A stretch of 64,000 bases of DNA from Streptomyces sp. JJ38 (GCF_019303475.1 NZ_JABLSI010000008.1:123998-187997), one strand, 5' to 3'. Numbered from the stretch's first letter, positions 16,205 through 25,802 are shown. Notes: generated by a model not told the origin, from the letters alone. A program made the numbers and translations.

Positions 16205-17452
16205 GTGAACCAACTGCTGTCAGCCAAGTCCACCCAGCGGACGGCCGGTGAGACACCCCTGGAAGGGGCCCTGCCCGGCGACCTGTGCCGCGAGCTCATC
16301 ACGTTCCGGCGGGACCTGCACATGCACCCCGAGCTGGGGCACCAGGAGTACCGGACCACCGCGGCGATCAAGGCACGCCTCGAACAGGCCGGCCTACGCC
16401 CCCGCGTACTGGGTATCGGCACCGGGCTGATCTGCGACATCCACCCCGGCCTGGCCGAGTCCTGGGACGGCGGCCGTCCCCTGCTCGCGCTGCGCGCCGA
16501 CATCGACGCCCTGCCCATTCCGGACACGAAAACCGTGTCCTACCGCTCGACCGTCCCCGACCGGGCACACGCCTGCGGCCACGACGTCCACACCACCGTC
16601 GTCCTCGGCGCGGGCCTCGTCCTCGCCGACCTCGCCCGGCGCGGGCGGCTGCCCCACTCCGTCCGGCTCGTCTTCCAGCCCGCCGAGGAAGTGCTCCCCG
16701 GGGGTGCGACGGACGCCATCGACGGCGGTGCGCTCGACGGCGTCGGGCGCATCCTCGCCGTCCACTGCGACCCCCGCGTGGACGCCGGCCGGATCGGCCT
16801 CCGCCCCGGCCCCATCACCTCCGCCTGCGACCGGCTGGAGGTCACCCTGGAGGGCCCCGGCGGCCACACCGCCCGCCCCCACCTGACGACCGACCTGGTC
16901 ACGGCCGCCGCCCGCGTCGTCACCGACGTCACCGCGCTCCTGGCGCGCCGCGTGGACACCCGGGCGGGGCTCGCCGTCACCTGGGGGCGCATCGTCTCGG
17001 GGCACGCTCCCAACGTCATCCCGCAGCGCGCGGAGCTCTCGGGCACCGTCCGCTGCCTCGACCTCCCCGGCTGGCGTGCCGCGCCCGACGTCGTGCACGC
17101 GGCCGTCGACGAGGTCGCGAGCCTGCACCAGGCCAAGCCGGAGATCACCTACATCAGGGGTGTCCCGCCCGTCGTCAACGAGACGACCACGACGGAGCTG
17201 CTGCGCAACGCGATGGCGGCCCGGCGCGGGGCGCACACGGTGGAGTCGACCGAGCAGTCCCTCGGCGGTGAGGACTTCTCCTGGTACCTGGAGCAGGTGC
17301 CCGGCGCCATGGCCCGCCTCGGCGTGCGCCCGCCCGGGGACCCGACGCCGCGGGACATCCACCAGGGGGACTTCGACGCCGACGAGCGGGCGATCAAGGT
17401 CGGCGTGGAGCTCTTCACGGCCGCCGCCCTCCTGGACGCCGCCCACGGCTGA
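16205..17452 (+). CDS. M20-family amidohydrolase
   Basis: A 415-residue metallo-amidohydrolase of the hippurate/IAA-amino-acid hydrolase type. Metal-binding and catalytic segments are visible: RRDLHMHPELGHQEY, ALRADIDALPI, HACGHDVHTTVVLGAG, FQPAEEVLPGG and SLGGEDFSWYLEQVPG. It would hydrolyse an N-acyl amino acid or a related amide. GTG 16205 is probably leaderless: TACGCT at 16191-16196 fits a -10 about eight bases ahead. It stands before the nucleoside transport block and is on the same strand, but 290 bases and a separate promoter divide them. Confidence 0.85.
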   Translation: MNQLLSAKSTQRTAGETPLEGALPGDLCRELITFRRDLHMHPELGHQEYRTTAAIKARLEQAGLRPRVLGIGTGLICDIHPGLAESWDGGRPLLALRADIDALPIPDTKTVSYRSTVPDRAHACGHDVHTTVVLGAGLVLADLARRGRLPHSVRLVFQPAEEVLPGGATDAIDGGALDGVGRILAVHCDPRVDAGRIGLRPGPITSACDRLEVTLEGPGGHTARPHLTTDLVTAAARVVTDVTALLARRVDTRAGLAVTWGRIVSGHAPNVIPQRAELSGTVRCLDLPGWRAAPDVVHAAVDEVASLHQAKPEITYIRGVPPVVNETTTTELLRNAMAARRGAHTVESTEQSLGGEDFSWYLEQVPGAMARLGVRPPGDPTPRDIHQGDFDADERAIKVGVELFTAAALLDAAHG

Positions 17453-17668
17453 GCCGCCGGCCCGGACACGTCCGGTGCCGGGGCGGCCACGGGCCGGTAT
17501 CGGGCCGCGACCGCATCGGTTCCGGGCTGCTCCGCGGGGCTGGATCAGCGCTCTCACCAGGGCGGATATGCCCATGGCCGAGGCGGGTCCGGATGGGCGG
17601 ACGGCTGGCCGGAAGTCGCGGTTAACACCGAAACGATAACGGACGGAAGCCAGGGCTTTACCTGACAT

Positions 17669-17680
17669 CTACGCGCGTTA
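17669..17680. promoter_or_regulatory. Operator CTACGCGCGTTA in the bmp promoter
   Basis: A near match to the perfect palindrome CTACGCGCGTAG seen at 19015 and 38574. It lies between TTTACC (17657-17662) and TACTCT (17679-17684), a plausible -35/-10 pair with 16-base spacing, so a bound repressor would block the promoter of the BMP lipoprotein gene. Confidence 0.6.
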
Positions 17681-17741
17681 CTCTGAGGCCGAGAGCCAGC
17701 GCCGGAAGGGGCGCTTCCTGAGAGTCGAAGGAGACCTCCTC

Positions 17742-18779
17742 TTGCGTCGGGTCACCAAGATTGCCGCCGCGGTCACCGCCACCGCGGCTCTCGCACTCAC
17801 CACCGCTGCCTGCGGTGGCACCTCCACCGAGTCCTCCGGGGACAAGGGTGCCGCCATCGCCTACGACGTCGGTGGCCGGGGCGACCAGTCCTTCAACGAC
17901 GCCGCCTACGCGGGTCTGCAGCGCGCCCAGGACGAGTTCGGCTGGGAGGGTGAGGACCTCGAGCCGTCGGACGGCGAGTCGGACGCCGACAAGGCCTCCC
18001 GGCTCAAGGAGCTGGCGCGCCAGGGTTACAACCCGGTCATCGGCGTCGGCTTCGCCTACGCGGGCCCCATCGCCGAGGCCGCCGAGGCGTACCCGGACAC
18101 CACGTTCGGCCTCATCGACGACGAGCAGGCCAAGGGCGACAACATCGTCAACATGGTCTTCAGTGAGGAGCAGGGCTCCTACCTGGCCGGTGTCGCCGCC
18201 GCCCACGCGACCGAGACCGACGTCGTCGGCTTCGTCGGCGGTGTCGAGGTGCCGCTGATCAAGAAGTTCGAGGCCGGGTTCGTCCAGGGCGTCAAGGACA
18301 CCAACCCCGACATCACGGTCAAGAGCCAGTACCTCACCCAGCCGCCGAACATGAACGGCTTCTCCAAGCCGGACCTCGGCAAGGAGGCCGCGCGCGGCCA
18401 GCTCGACGCGAAGGCCGACGTCATCTACCACGCGGCCGGTCTCGCCGGTCAGGGCGTGATCGAGGCCGTCGCCGCCCGCGGCGAGTGGGTCATCGGCGTG
18501 GACTCGGACCAGTACGCCCAGAAGACCCTGGCCCCGTACAAGGACTCGATCCTGACCTCGATGACCAAGGACGTCCCGGACGCGGTCTACGAGCTCATCA
18601 AGTCCGTGGAGGACGGCGACCCGCAGTCCGGCGTCGTCCGCTACAACCTGGAGACCGACGGCGTCGCCCTGTCGGAGTCCAACCCCGCGTACAAGGAGAT
18701 GACCGACCTGACCGCGGCCGTGGCCAAGGCCAAGGAGGACATCATCGCCGGCCGGATCACGGTGAACACCACCCCGTGA
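17742..18779 (+). CDS. BMP-family nucleoside-binding lipoprotein
   Basis: A 345-residue substrate-binding lipoprotein of a nucleoside ABC importer. TTG 17742 is chosen for the AAGGAG site upstream and because it opens the signal peptide; the lipobox is LTTAAC with Cys24. BMP/PnrA-type motifs follow: YDVGGRGDQSFNDAAYAG, GSYLAGVAAAHAT, FVGGVEVPLIKKFEAGF and DVIYHAAGLAGQGVIEA. It binds nucleosides outside the membrane and delivers them to the permeases encoded downstream. A separate promoter with an operator (17669-17680) precedes it. Confidence 0.92.
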   Translation: MRRVTKIAAAVTATAALALTTAACGGTSTESSGDKGAAIAYDVGGRGDQSFNDAAYAGLQRAQDEFGWEGEDLEPSDGESDADKASRLKELARQGYNPVIGVGFAYAGPIAEAAEAYPDTTFGLIDDEQAKGDNIVNMVFSEEQGSYLAGVAAAHATETDVVGFVGGVEVPLIKKFEAGFVQGVKDTNPDITVKSQYLTQPPNMNGFSKPDLGKEAARGQLDAKADVIYHAAGLAGQGVIEAVAARGEWVIGVDSDQYAQKTLAPYKDSILTSMTKDVPDAVYELIKSVEDGDPQSGVVRYNLETDGVALSESNPAYKEMTDLTAAVAKAKEDIIAGRITVNTTP

Positions 18780-18814
18780 CGCGGGTTCGCTGACCGCCGC
18801 CGTACGCGTACGGA

Positions 18815-18861
18815 CCCGGCCCGGAACCGGTGGGTGCTCCCCTCGCGCTCACCGGGCCGGG
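18815..18861 (+). terminator. Possible terminator after the BMP gene
   Basis: CCCGGCCCGG (18815-18824) pairs with CCGGGCCGGG (18852-18861), about 35 bases past the stop. The long loop lowers confidence. It would allow more lipoprotein mRNA than transporter mRNA. Confidence 0.4.
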
Positions 18862-19014
18862 CCGCCCGGCACTCCCGGGGGCGGCACGTCTCCCGGGGGC
18901 GGCGCGGGAAGCGCGCCCGCACGGTCTTCCCGCGCCGTCCGGGGAGGCGTCCGGTCTCCCGGGCTCACCGTGCGCCCTCCCGCTGAGTGAGGAGTGCCCC
19001 GTCAACCGGGGACT

Positions 19015-19026
19015 CTACGCGCGTAG
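19015..19026. promoter_or_regulatory. Perfect operator CTACGCGCGTAG upstream of the transporter operon
   Basis: A perfect 12-bp palindrome. GTCAAC at 19001-19006 and TAGTCA at 19024-19029, 17 bases apart, could be the promoter, with the operator covering the spacer and -10. It lies in the 364-base gap 18780-19143, which holds no gene. Confidence 0.7.
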
Positions 19027-19143
19027 TCAGGGGCTCGGCGCGGTACCGTCACCCACGCCACCCCCGCACCCCCCGCCCCATCGCCACTCCGTTCGAGCCC
19101 ACCCCCGTTCGAGCCCGCTCCTTAGCCCCGAGGAGAGTGCACC

Positions 19144-20757
19144 ATCTTCGCCTCCAGCAGTCCGCCCGCCGTAGAGCTGGCCGGCATCACCAAACGCTTC
19201 CCCGGCGTCGTCGCCAACCACGACATCCACCTGTCCGTCGACAAGGGCACGGTGCACGCGATCGTGGGGGAGAACGGCGCGGGCAAGTCCACGCTGATGA
19301 AGATCCTCTACGGCATGCAGAAGCCGGACGAGGGCACCATCACCGTCGACGGCGAGCAGGTCACCCTGCACAGCCCCGCCGACGCCATCGCCCGCGGCAT
19401 CGGCATGGTGCACCAGCACTTCATGCTCGCCGACAACCTCACGGTGCTCGAGAACGTCGTGCTCGGCAGTGAGTCCCTCCACGGGATCGGCGGGAAGGCC
19501 CGCGCGAAGATCCTGGAGATCTCCGAGGCCTACGGGCTCGGCGTCCGCCCCGACGTCCTCGTCGAGGACCTCGGCGTCGCGGACCGCCAGCGGGTGGAGA
19601 TCCTCAAGGTCCTCTACCGGGGCGCCCGCACGCTCATCCTGGACGAGCCGACGGCCGTGCTCGTCCCGCAGGAGGTGGACGCGCTCTTCGACAACCTGCG
19701 CGAGCTCAAGGCCGAGGGCCTGACCGTCATCTTCATCTCGCACAAACTCGGCGAGGTGCTCTCCGTCGCGGACGACATCACCGTCATCCGGCGCGGCACG
19801 ACGGTCGCCTCCGTCCACCCGCGGGACGTCACGAGCAAGCAGCTCGCCGAGCTCATGGTCGGCAGTGAACTGCCCGTCCCGGAGACGCGCGAGTCCACCG
19901 TCACCGACCGGCCGGTGCTCACCGTCGAGGGGCTGACCGTCCGCATCCACGACGCCGAGCACGGGCACCGCACCGTCCTGGACGAGATCGACTTCACCAT
20001 CCACGCGGGTGAGGTCCTCGGCCTCGCGGGCGTCGAGGGCAACGGCCAGACGGAGCTGGTCGACGCCCTCATCGGCCTGCGGCACGCCGACGCCGGAACG
20101 ATCCGGCTCGGCGAGGAGGACATCACCGGCTGGGCCACCCGCAAGCGCCGCGAGGGCGGCGTCGGCTACATCCCCGAGGACCGCCACCGGCACGGCCTGC
20201 TGCTGGAGGCCCCGCTGTGGGAGAACCGCATCCTCGGCCACGTCACCGAGAAGCCCAACAGCAACGGCTACTGGCTGAAGCCGAAGGAGGCCCGGGCCGA
20301 CACCGAGCGGATCGTCGAGGAGTACGACGTCCGCACGCCGGGCATCGAGGTCACCGCGGCCTCCTTGTCCGGCGGCAACCAGCAGAAGCTGATCGTCGGC
20401 CGGGAGATGAGCCACACGCCGCGCTTCCTCATCGCCGCGCACCCCACGCGCGGCGTGGACGTCGGCGCCCAGGCCCAGATCTGGGACCAGATCCGCGAGG
20501 CCCGCCACGAGGGGCTGGCCGTGCTGCTGATCTCCGCCGACCTGGACGAGCTGATCGGCCTGTCCGACACCCTGCGGGTCATCTACCGCGGCCGGCTCGT
20601 CGCCGACGCGGACCCCGCCACGATCACCCCGGAGGAGCTGGGCACCGCCATGACCGGTGCCGCGTCCGGCCACCTGGAGCACGAGGAAGGGCCCCAGGAC
20701 GCCCGGCCCGGCGACGACACCGACGGCGCCCAGAACGAGGAGAACGAGCATGAGTGA
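19144..20757 (+). CDS. Nucleoside ABC importer ATP-binding protein, apparent ATC start
   Basis: A 537-residue tandem ATPase of the type that serves BMP-linked nucleoside importers. The first half has Walker A GENGAGKS at about residues 42-49 and LILDEPTAVL; its signature is degenerate. The second half has the LSGGNQQK signature near residue 407. The conserved N-terminus (VELAGITKRFPGVVANHDIHL) requires translation from near 19144, where the only codon at a good distance from AGGAGA is ATC. No ATG, GTG or TTG is in frame there; the first in-frame GTG, 19252, would remove the first strand of the domain. It overlaps the next gene by 8 bases. Confidence 0.88.
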   Translation: MFASSSPPAVELAGITKRFPGVVANHDIHLSVDKGTVHAIVGENGAGKSTLMKILYGMQKPDEGTITVDGEQVTLHSPADAIARGIGMVHQHFMLADNLTVLENVVLGSESLHGIGGKARAKILEISEAYGLGVRPDVLVEDLGVADRQRVEILKVLYRGARTLILDEPTAVLVPQEVDALFDNLRELKAEGLTVIFISHKLGEVLSVADDITVIRRGTTVASVHPRDVTSKQLAELMVGSELPVPETRESTVTDRPVLTVEGLTVRIHDAEHGHRTVLDEIDFTIHAGEVLGLAGVEGNGQTELVDALIGLRHADAGTIRLGEEDITGWATRKRREGGVGYIPEDRHRHGLLLEAPLWENRILGHVTEKPNSNGYWLKPKEARADTERIVEEYDVRTPGIEVTAASLSGGNQQKLIVGREMSHTPRFLIAAHPTRGVDVGAQAQIWDQIREARHEGLAVLLISADLDELIGLSDTLRVIYRGRLVADADPATITPEELGTAMTGAASGHLEHEEGPQDARPGDDTDGAQNEENEHE

Positions 20758-21958
20758 CGGTGGTGGCGACGTGACCGACGGCGGGAAGCCCGGATCGCCC
20801 GAGCCGGGAGCATCCGCCCGGACGCCTGGCGGGAGGTTCGACACCGACCGTCTGATCATGGCCTTCGGCGGCCCTGTCCTCGCCCTCGGCGTGGCGGTCC
20901 TGCTGACCTCGGTGGTGCTGCTGCTCTCCGGCCGCAACCCGGTCGAGCCGTACGTCCTGATGGTGGAGTACGCGGGCAACGCCGACATCCAGGTCAACAT
21001 CCTCAACCGGAGCACGACGTACTACATCGCCGCGCTCGCGGTCGCCGTCGGCTTCCGGATGAACCTCTTCAACATCGGTGTGGACGGCCAGTACCGGCTC
21101 GCGGCCGTGATCGCCGCCATCGTCGGTGCCGCGATCGAGCTGCCCGCGCCGCTGCACGTGCTGGCGATCGTCCTCGTGGCGATGCTCACCGGCGCCTTCT
21201 GGGCCGGTATCGCGGGCATCCTCAAGACGACGCGCGGGGTCAGCGAGGTCGTCTCGACGATCATGCTCAACGCCATCGCGACGAGCATCATCGCCTACCT
21301 GATCCTGCCCGCCCAGTTCGGCGAGCAGCGTGGCAACAACCTGACGACGGGCCTGATCCCCGAGTCCGGCTGGTTCCCCGGCTTCGACACCGGGCCCGGG
21401 GGCGTCATCTACGGCTTCATCGTCGTCGCCGTCCTCCTCGGCGTCCTCTACTGGCTCGTCCTGAACCGCACCCGGTTCGGATTCGACCTGCGCGCCACCG
21501 GAGCCAGCCAGAGCGCGGCGGCCGCCAGCGGCGTCGACGCCAAGCGGATGGTCTTCACCTCCATGGTGATCTCCGGCACCGTCGCGGGCATGGCGGGCAT
21601 GCCGGTGCTGCTCGGCGACTCCCACACCTACAGCCTCGTCTTCCCCGTCGGCGTCGGCTTCACCGGCATCACCATCGCGCTGCTCGGCCGCAACCACCCG
21701 GTCGGCATCGCCCTCGGCGCCCTGCTGATCGCCTTCCTCGACATCGCGTCCCAGACGCTCGACTTCAACGGCTACGAGCGCGAGATCGCCACGATCATGC
21801 AGGGCCTGATCGTGATCGCCGTCGTCGTCAGCTACGAGGCGGTGCGTCGCTGGGGCCTGCGCCGCCAGCAACAGCGGGTCGGCGAGGAACTCGCCGCCCA
21901 GGCCGCGGGCGCCGCCGGCGGTAACAGCCAGAACCTGAGCAAGGGGGCCTCGGCATGA
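20750..21958 (+). CDS. Nucleoside ABC importer permease 1
   Basis: A 402-residue inner-membrane permease of the BPD_transp_2 (RbsC-like) family. After about 30 hydrophilic residues there are many helices, with family-typical FRMNLFNIGVDGQYRLAA and GFDLRATGASQSAAAASGVD, TGITIALLGRNHPVGIALGA. ATG 20750 overlaps the end of the ATPase gene and has GAGGAGAA upstream. With 21955-23226 it should form the heterodimeric channel through which nucleosides pass. Confidence 0.9.
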   Translation: MSDGGGDVTDGGKPGSPEPGASARTPGGRFDTDRLIMAFGGPVLALGVAVLLTSVVLLLSGRNPVEPYVLMVEYAGNADIQVNILNRSTTYYIAALAVAVGFRMNLFNIGVDGQYRLAAVIAAIVGAAIELPAPLHVLAIVLVAMLTGAFWAGIAGILKTTRGVSEVVSTIMLNAIATSIIAYLILPAQFGEQRGNNLTTGLIPESGWFPGFDTGPGGVIYGFIVVAVLLGVLYWLVLNRTRFGFDLRATGASQSAAAASGVDAKRMVFTSMVISGTVAGMAGMPVLLGDSHTYSLVFPVGVGFTGITIALLGRNHPVGIALGALLIAFLDIASQTLDFNGYEREIATIMQGLIVIAVVVSYEAVRRWGLRRQQQRVGEELAAQAAGAAGGNSQNLSKGASA

Positions 21959-23226
21959 GCACCGTCGTCACGACCAAGCCGACGCCGCCGCCGTCGCCGC
22001 ACCAGCGCGCGGACCGACGCCGGCTGACCCTCGCCCAGTGGATGCTGGTCATCGCGGCCGGCCTCGCGCTGTTCTCCGCCGTCCGGCTGATCACCGACGC
22101 CAACGGCATCACCTCCACCGGCCAGGTCTCCGCCGCCCTGCGCCTGGCCGTCCCGATCGGCCTCGCCGGGCTCGGCGGCCTGTGGGCCGAGCGCGCGGGC
22201 GTGATCAACATCGGCCTCGAGGGCATGATGATCCTCGGCACCTGGTTCGGTGCCTGGGCGGGTGTGCAGTGGGGCCCGTGGACGGGCGTCGTCTTCGGCA
22301 TCGTCGGCGGCGCGCTCGGCGGGCTGATCCACGCCATCGCCACCGTCTCCTTCGGCGTCAACCACATCGTCTCCGGTGTGGCGATCAACATCCTCGCCGT
22401 CGGCGTCACCCGCTATCTGTCGAAGTTCACCTTCGACACGATGGAGGGCGGCACCGAGAAGCAGTCCCCGCCGATCGACTCGATCACCAGCATCACCGTG
22501 CCGGGGCTCTCGGACTGGATGCGCGACCTCAACAACGAACACTGGTTCTTCGTCTCCGACCTCGCCGGGATCGTCGGCGGTCTCGTCACCAACCTCTCCC
22601 TGCTGACGGTCGTCGCGCTGCTGATGGTGCCGTTCAGCTGGTGGGTGCTGTGGCACACCAGCTTCGGGCTGCGGCTGCGATCCTGCGGTGAGAACCCGAC
22701 GGCCGCCGAGTCCCTCGGCGTCAACGTCTACAAGTACAAGTACCTCGCGGTGATGATCTCCGGCGGCTTCGCCGGGCTCGGCGGCGTCTTCCTCGCCGAG
22801 GTCGCGGCCAACATCTACCAGGAGGGCCAGACCGGCGGGCGCGGCTACATCGGCCTCGCCGCGATGATCTTCGGCAACTGGATGCCCGGCGGCATGGCCA
22901 TGGGCGCCGGCCTCTTCGGCTACGCCGACAGCCTCAACCTGCGCGGCGGCGGCACCAACGTCCACGCGCTCCTGCTGTTCCTGGCCATCCTGCTGGCCCT
23001 CGCCGTCGTCTGGGAGATCTACCGCAGGAAGTGGGTCACCGCGCTCGTCGCCGGGGTCACCGGGCTCGGGCTCTTCGCCTACTACCTGTCCGTGGACGAG
23101 GTGCCCAGCCAGTTCGTCTCCGCCGCCCCCTACGTGGCGACGCTGCTCGTGCTGGCCCTGTCCGCGCAACGGCTGCGCATGCCGAAGGCCAACGGCCGCC
23201 CCTACCGCAAGGGCGAGGGCAAGTGA
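21955..23226 (+). CDS. Nucleoside ABC importer permease 2
   Basis: A 423-residue permease of the same family as the upstream gene, which it overlaps by 4 bases (ATGA). Family segments include AERAGVINIGLEGMMILGTW, SFGVNHIVSGVAINILAVGV, LRLRSCGENPTAAESLGV and GGRGYIGLAAMIFGNWMPGG. About ten hydrophobic helices are visible. It is the second half of the transport channel. Its stop overlaps the GTG of the cytidine deaminase gene, tying uptake to salvage. Confidence 0.9.
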   Translation: MSTVVTTKPTPPPSPHQRADRRRLTLAQWMLVIAAGLALFSAVRLITDANGITSTGQVSAALRLAVPIGLAGLGGLWAERAGVINIGLEGMMILGTWFGAWAGVQWGPWTGVVFGIVGGALGGLIHAIATVSFGVNHIVSGVAINILAVGVTRYLSKFTFDTMEGGTEKQSPPIDSITSITVPGLSDWMRDLNNEHWFFVSDLAGIVGGLVTNLSLLTVVALLMVPFSWWVLWHTSFGLRLRSCGENPTAAESLGVNVYKYKYLAVMISGGFAGLGGVFLAEVAANIYQEGQTGGRGYIGLAAMIFGNWMPGGMAMGAGLFGYADSLNLRGGGTNVHALLLFLAILLALAVVWEIYRRKWVTALVAGVTGLGLFAYYLSVDEVPSQFVSAAPYVATLLVLALSAQRLRMPKANGRPYRKGEGK

Positions 23227-23630
23227 CCCCGGCCGAGCCGCCCGCTCCCGGCTGGGAGGCGCTGCGGAAGCTGGCCCGGGACGCCATGTCCCGGGCCTAC
23301 GCCCCCTACTCCGGCTTCCCCGTCGGCGCCGCGGCGCTCGTCGAGGACGGTCGGACGGTCAGCGGGTGCAACGTGGAGAACGCCGCCTACGGCGTCGCCC
23401 TGTGTGCCGAGTGCGGACTCGTCTCCGAGCTCGTCGCCACCGGCGGCGGCCGGCTCACCCACTTCACCTGCTGCGACCGCAACGGCGACCTGCTCATGCC
23501 CTGCGGACGCTGCCGCCAGCTCCTGTGGGAGCACGGGGGCCCGACGCTCGCCGTCGACACCCCGGGCGGTGTCCGCCCCCTGGCCGAGCTGCTGCCCGAC
23601 GCCTTCGGCCCGCACGACCTGCAACGCTGA
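23223..23630 (+). CDS. cdd: Cytidine deaminase
   Basis: A 135-residue enzyme that turns cytidine and deoxycytidine into uridine forms. Zinc-site motifs are clear: NVENAAYGVALCAECG and PCGRCRQLLWE. The SRAYAPYSGFPVGAAAL opening is typical of the homotetrameric class. GTG 23223 overlaps the permease stop (GTGA). It acts on nucleosides brought in by the transporter encoded directly upstream. Confidence 0.92.
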   Translation: MTPAEPPAPGWEALRKLARDAMSRAYAPYSGFPVGAAALVEDGRTVSGCNVENAAYGVALCAECGLVSELVATGGGRLTHFTCCDRNGDLLMPCGRCRQLLWEHGGPTLAVDTPGGVRPLAELLPDAFGPHDLQR

Positions 23631-23717
23631 CGCGCCCCGGGCCAGGCCCCCGCCCCGTGCGGACCGGGGCCGGCCCCCCGTCAGCCAGAGCCTCGACGCC
23701 CCGCGAAGGAACCCCGC

Positions 23718-24986
23718 ATGGACGCCATCTCCGTCATCCGCACCAAGCGTGACCGCGGCACCCTCAGCACCGAGCAGATCGACTGGATCATCGACGCCTA
23801 CACCCAGGGCCACGTCGCAGATGAGCAGATGTCCGCCCTGGCCATGGCGATCCTGCTCAACGGCATGGACCGGGCCGAGATCGCCCGCTGGACGGCCGCG
23901 ATGATCGCCAGCGGCGAGCGGATGGACTTCTCCTCGCTGCCCCGCCCCACCGCCGACAAGCACTCCACCGGCGGCGTCGGCGACAAGATCACCCTGCCGC
24001 TCGCCCCGCTCGTCGCGGCCTGCGGCGCGGCCGTGCCCCAGCTCTCCGGACGCGGGCTCGGTCACACCGGCGGCACGCTCGACAAGCTGGAGTCCATCCC
24101 CGGCTGGCGGGCGCTGCTCTCCAACGCCGAGATGCTCGACGTCCTGCGCGATGTCGGCGCCGTCATCTGCGCCGCCGGCGACGGGCTCGCCCCGGCGGAC
24201 AAGAAGCTCTACGCCCTGCGGGACGTCACCGGCACGGTGGAGGCCGTTCCGCTGATCGCCAGCTCGATCATGTCCAAGAAGATCGCCGAGGGCACCGGCT
24301 CCCTCGTCCTGGACGTCAAGGTCGGCTCGGGGGCGTTCATGAAGAACCTCGACGACGCCACCGAGCTGGCCCGCACCATGGTCGGCCTCGGCACTGACCA
24401 CGGCGTGAAGACCGTCGCGCTCCTCACCGACATGTCCACCCCGCTCGGGCTGACCGCCGGTAACGCCCTGGAGGTCCGCGAGTCGGTCGAGGTGCTGGCG
24501 GGCGGCGGCCCGCGGGACGTCGTCGACCTGACGCTGGCCCTGGCCCGCGAGATGCTCGACGCCGCCGGGCTGCCCGACGCGGACCCGGCCCGGGCGCTGG
24601 CCGACGGCTCCGCCATGGACTGCTGGCGTCGCATGATCACCGCGCAGGGCGGCGACCCCGACGCCGCGCTCCCCACCGCACGCGAGCGGCACGTCGTCCC
24701 GGCCCCCGCCTCCGGGGTGCTGTCGCGGCTGGACGCCTACGCCGTCGGCGTCGCGGCCTGGCGGCTGGGTGCCGGCCGGGCCCGCAAGGAGGACCCGGTG
24801 CAGGCCGGAGCCGGCGTCGAGCTGCACGCGAAGCCCGGCGACACCGTGCGCGAGGGCCAGCCGCTGCTGACCCTGCACACCGACACGCCCGCCGCCTTCG
24901 ACTACGCTCTGGCCGTCCTGGACGGCGCCGTCGAGATCGGCGGCGCCTTCACCCCGGCCCCGATCGTGCTGGGCCGCGTGGACTGA
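23718..24986 (+). CDS. deoA: Thymidine (pyrimidine nucleoside) phosphorylase
   Basis: A 422-residue enzyme that splits thymidine or deoxyuridine with phosphate to base and deoxyribose-1-phosphate. The family signature GRGLGHTGGTLDKLES is present, as are KHSTGGVGDKITLPLAPLVA and VLDVKVGSGAFMK. ATG 23718 has a GAAGGAAC site. It follows cytidine deaminase by 87 bases and is presumably the last gene of the uptake and salvage operon. Its stop faces the VOC gene on the other strand at 25005, 18 bases away. Confidence 0.92.
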   Translation: MDAISVIRTKRDRGTLSTEQIDWIIDAYTQGHVADEQMSALAMAILLNGMDRAEIARWTAAMIASGERMDFSSLPRPTADKHSTGGVGDKITLPLAPLVAACGAAVPQLSGRGLGHTGGTLDKLESIPGWRALLSNAEMLDVLRDVGAVICAAGDGLAPADKKLYALRDVTGTVEAVPLIASSIMSKKIAEGTGSLVLDVKVGSGAFMKNLDDATELARTMVGLGTDHGVKTVALLTDMSTPLGLTAGNALEVRESVEVLAGGGPRDVVDLTLALAREMLDAAGLPDADPARALADGSAMDCWRRMITAQGGDPDAALPTARERHVVPAPASGVLSRLDAYAVGVAAWRLGAGRARKEDPVQAGAGVELHAKPGDTVREGQPLLTLHTDTPAAFDYALAVLDGAVEIGGAFTPAPIVLGRVD

Positions 24987-25004
24987 CGGCGGCGTGCCCG
25001 TCGC

Positions 25005-25802
25005 CTACGCCGCCTCCGGCGGGACGGGAGCGATGAGGGCGAAGGGCGCGCCCTGCGGGTCCTGCACGACGGCCATCCGGCCCGCCATCATGTCGAAGGG
25101 CGGCTTCAGCACGAAGCCGCCCGCCCGCACCAGGGCGTCCACGGTGCTGTCCACGTCGTCCACGGCGAAGTACGTCAGCCAGTGCGAGGGCACGTCCGGG
25201 CCGAGCTGGTCGAGGCCCTGCATGCCCCCGACGGTGGTGCCGTCCACGTTCAGGGAGAAGTAGCCCTCGGCGCCCTTCATGGTGCTGGCGGCGATGCCCA
25301 GCACGGAGCCGTAGAAGTCGGCGGCGGTGTCCGTGTCCGCGGTGTTGAGCTCGCTCCACACGACCGCGCCCGGCTCGCCCGAGACCCCGAAGCCGGGGAA
25401 GTCCCGGGCCTGCCACAGGCCGAACACCGCGCTCGTCGGATCCTGGACGACGGCCATCCGGCCCAGGTCCATGACGTCCATGGGCGGCATGACCAGCGTG
25501 CCGCCGCCCTCGGTGGCCGCGGCACCGGCGGCGTCCACGTCCCGGGTGGCCAGGTATGTCGTCCACACCGGCGGCGGGGGCGGGTCCGGGCGGCTGCCGT
25601 CCGGGTTCATCGCCGTCATGATCCCCGCCACCGGCCGGTCCCGCAGCATGCACACGGAGTAGCCACCGGTCTCGGGCGGGCCGATCTCGCCCTGCCAGCC
25701 GAACAGGTCGCGGTAGAAGTCCAGGGCGGCCTGCTGGTCCGGCACCATCAGGTCGATCCAGCAGGGTGTGCCCTGGGCGTAGGGCGTGGTGACGTCGGGC
25801 AT
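25005..25802 (-). CDS. Two-domain VOC (glyoxalase-like) protein
   Basis: A 265-residue protein made of two glyoxalase/bleomycin-resistance-type repeats: PCWIDLMVPDQQAALDFYRD at residues 10-30 and VVWSELNTADTDTAADFYGS near residue 145. Each ends with a VVQDP-x-x-A segment. Many Streptomyces carry similar proteins, some known as hydroxylase-type or resistance proteins, but ligand and reaction cannot be told from sequence. ATG 25802 has GGAGGAAACC just upstream, an excellent ribosome site. It is convergent with thymidine phosphorylase. Confidence 0.85.
   Translation of the reverse strand: MPDVTTPYAQGTPCWIDLMVPDQQAALDFYRDLFGWQGEIGPPETGGYSVCMLRDRPVAGIMTAMNPDGSRPDPPPPPVWTTYLATRDVDAAGAAATEGGGTLVMPPMDVMDLGRMAVVQDPTSAVFGLWQARDFPGFGVSGEPGAVVWSELNTADTDTAADFYGSVLGIAASTMKGAEGYFSLNVDGTTVGGMQGLDQLGPDVPSHWLTYFAVDDVDSTVDALVRAGGFVLKPPFDMMAGRMAVVQDPQGAPFALIAPVPPEAA

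Noticed and set aside
18801..18812. Palindrome CGTACGCGTACG after the BMP gene
   Set aside because: It looks similar to CTACGCGCGTAG, but the core differs and it is in a transcript end, not a promoter.
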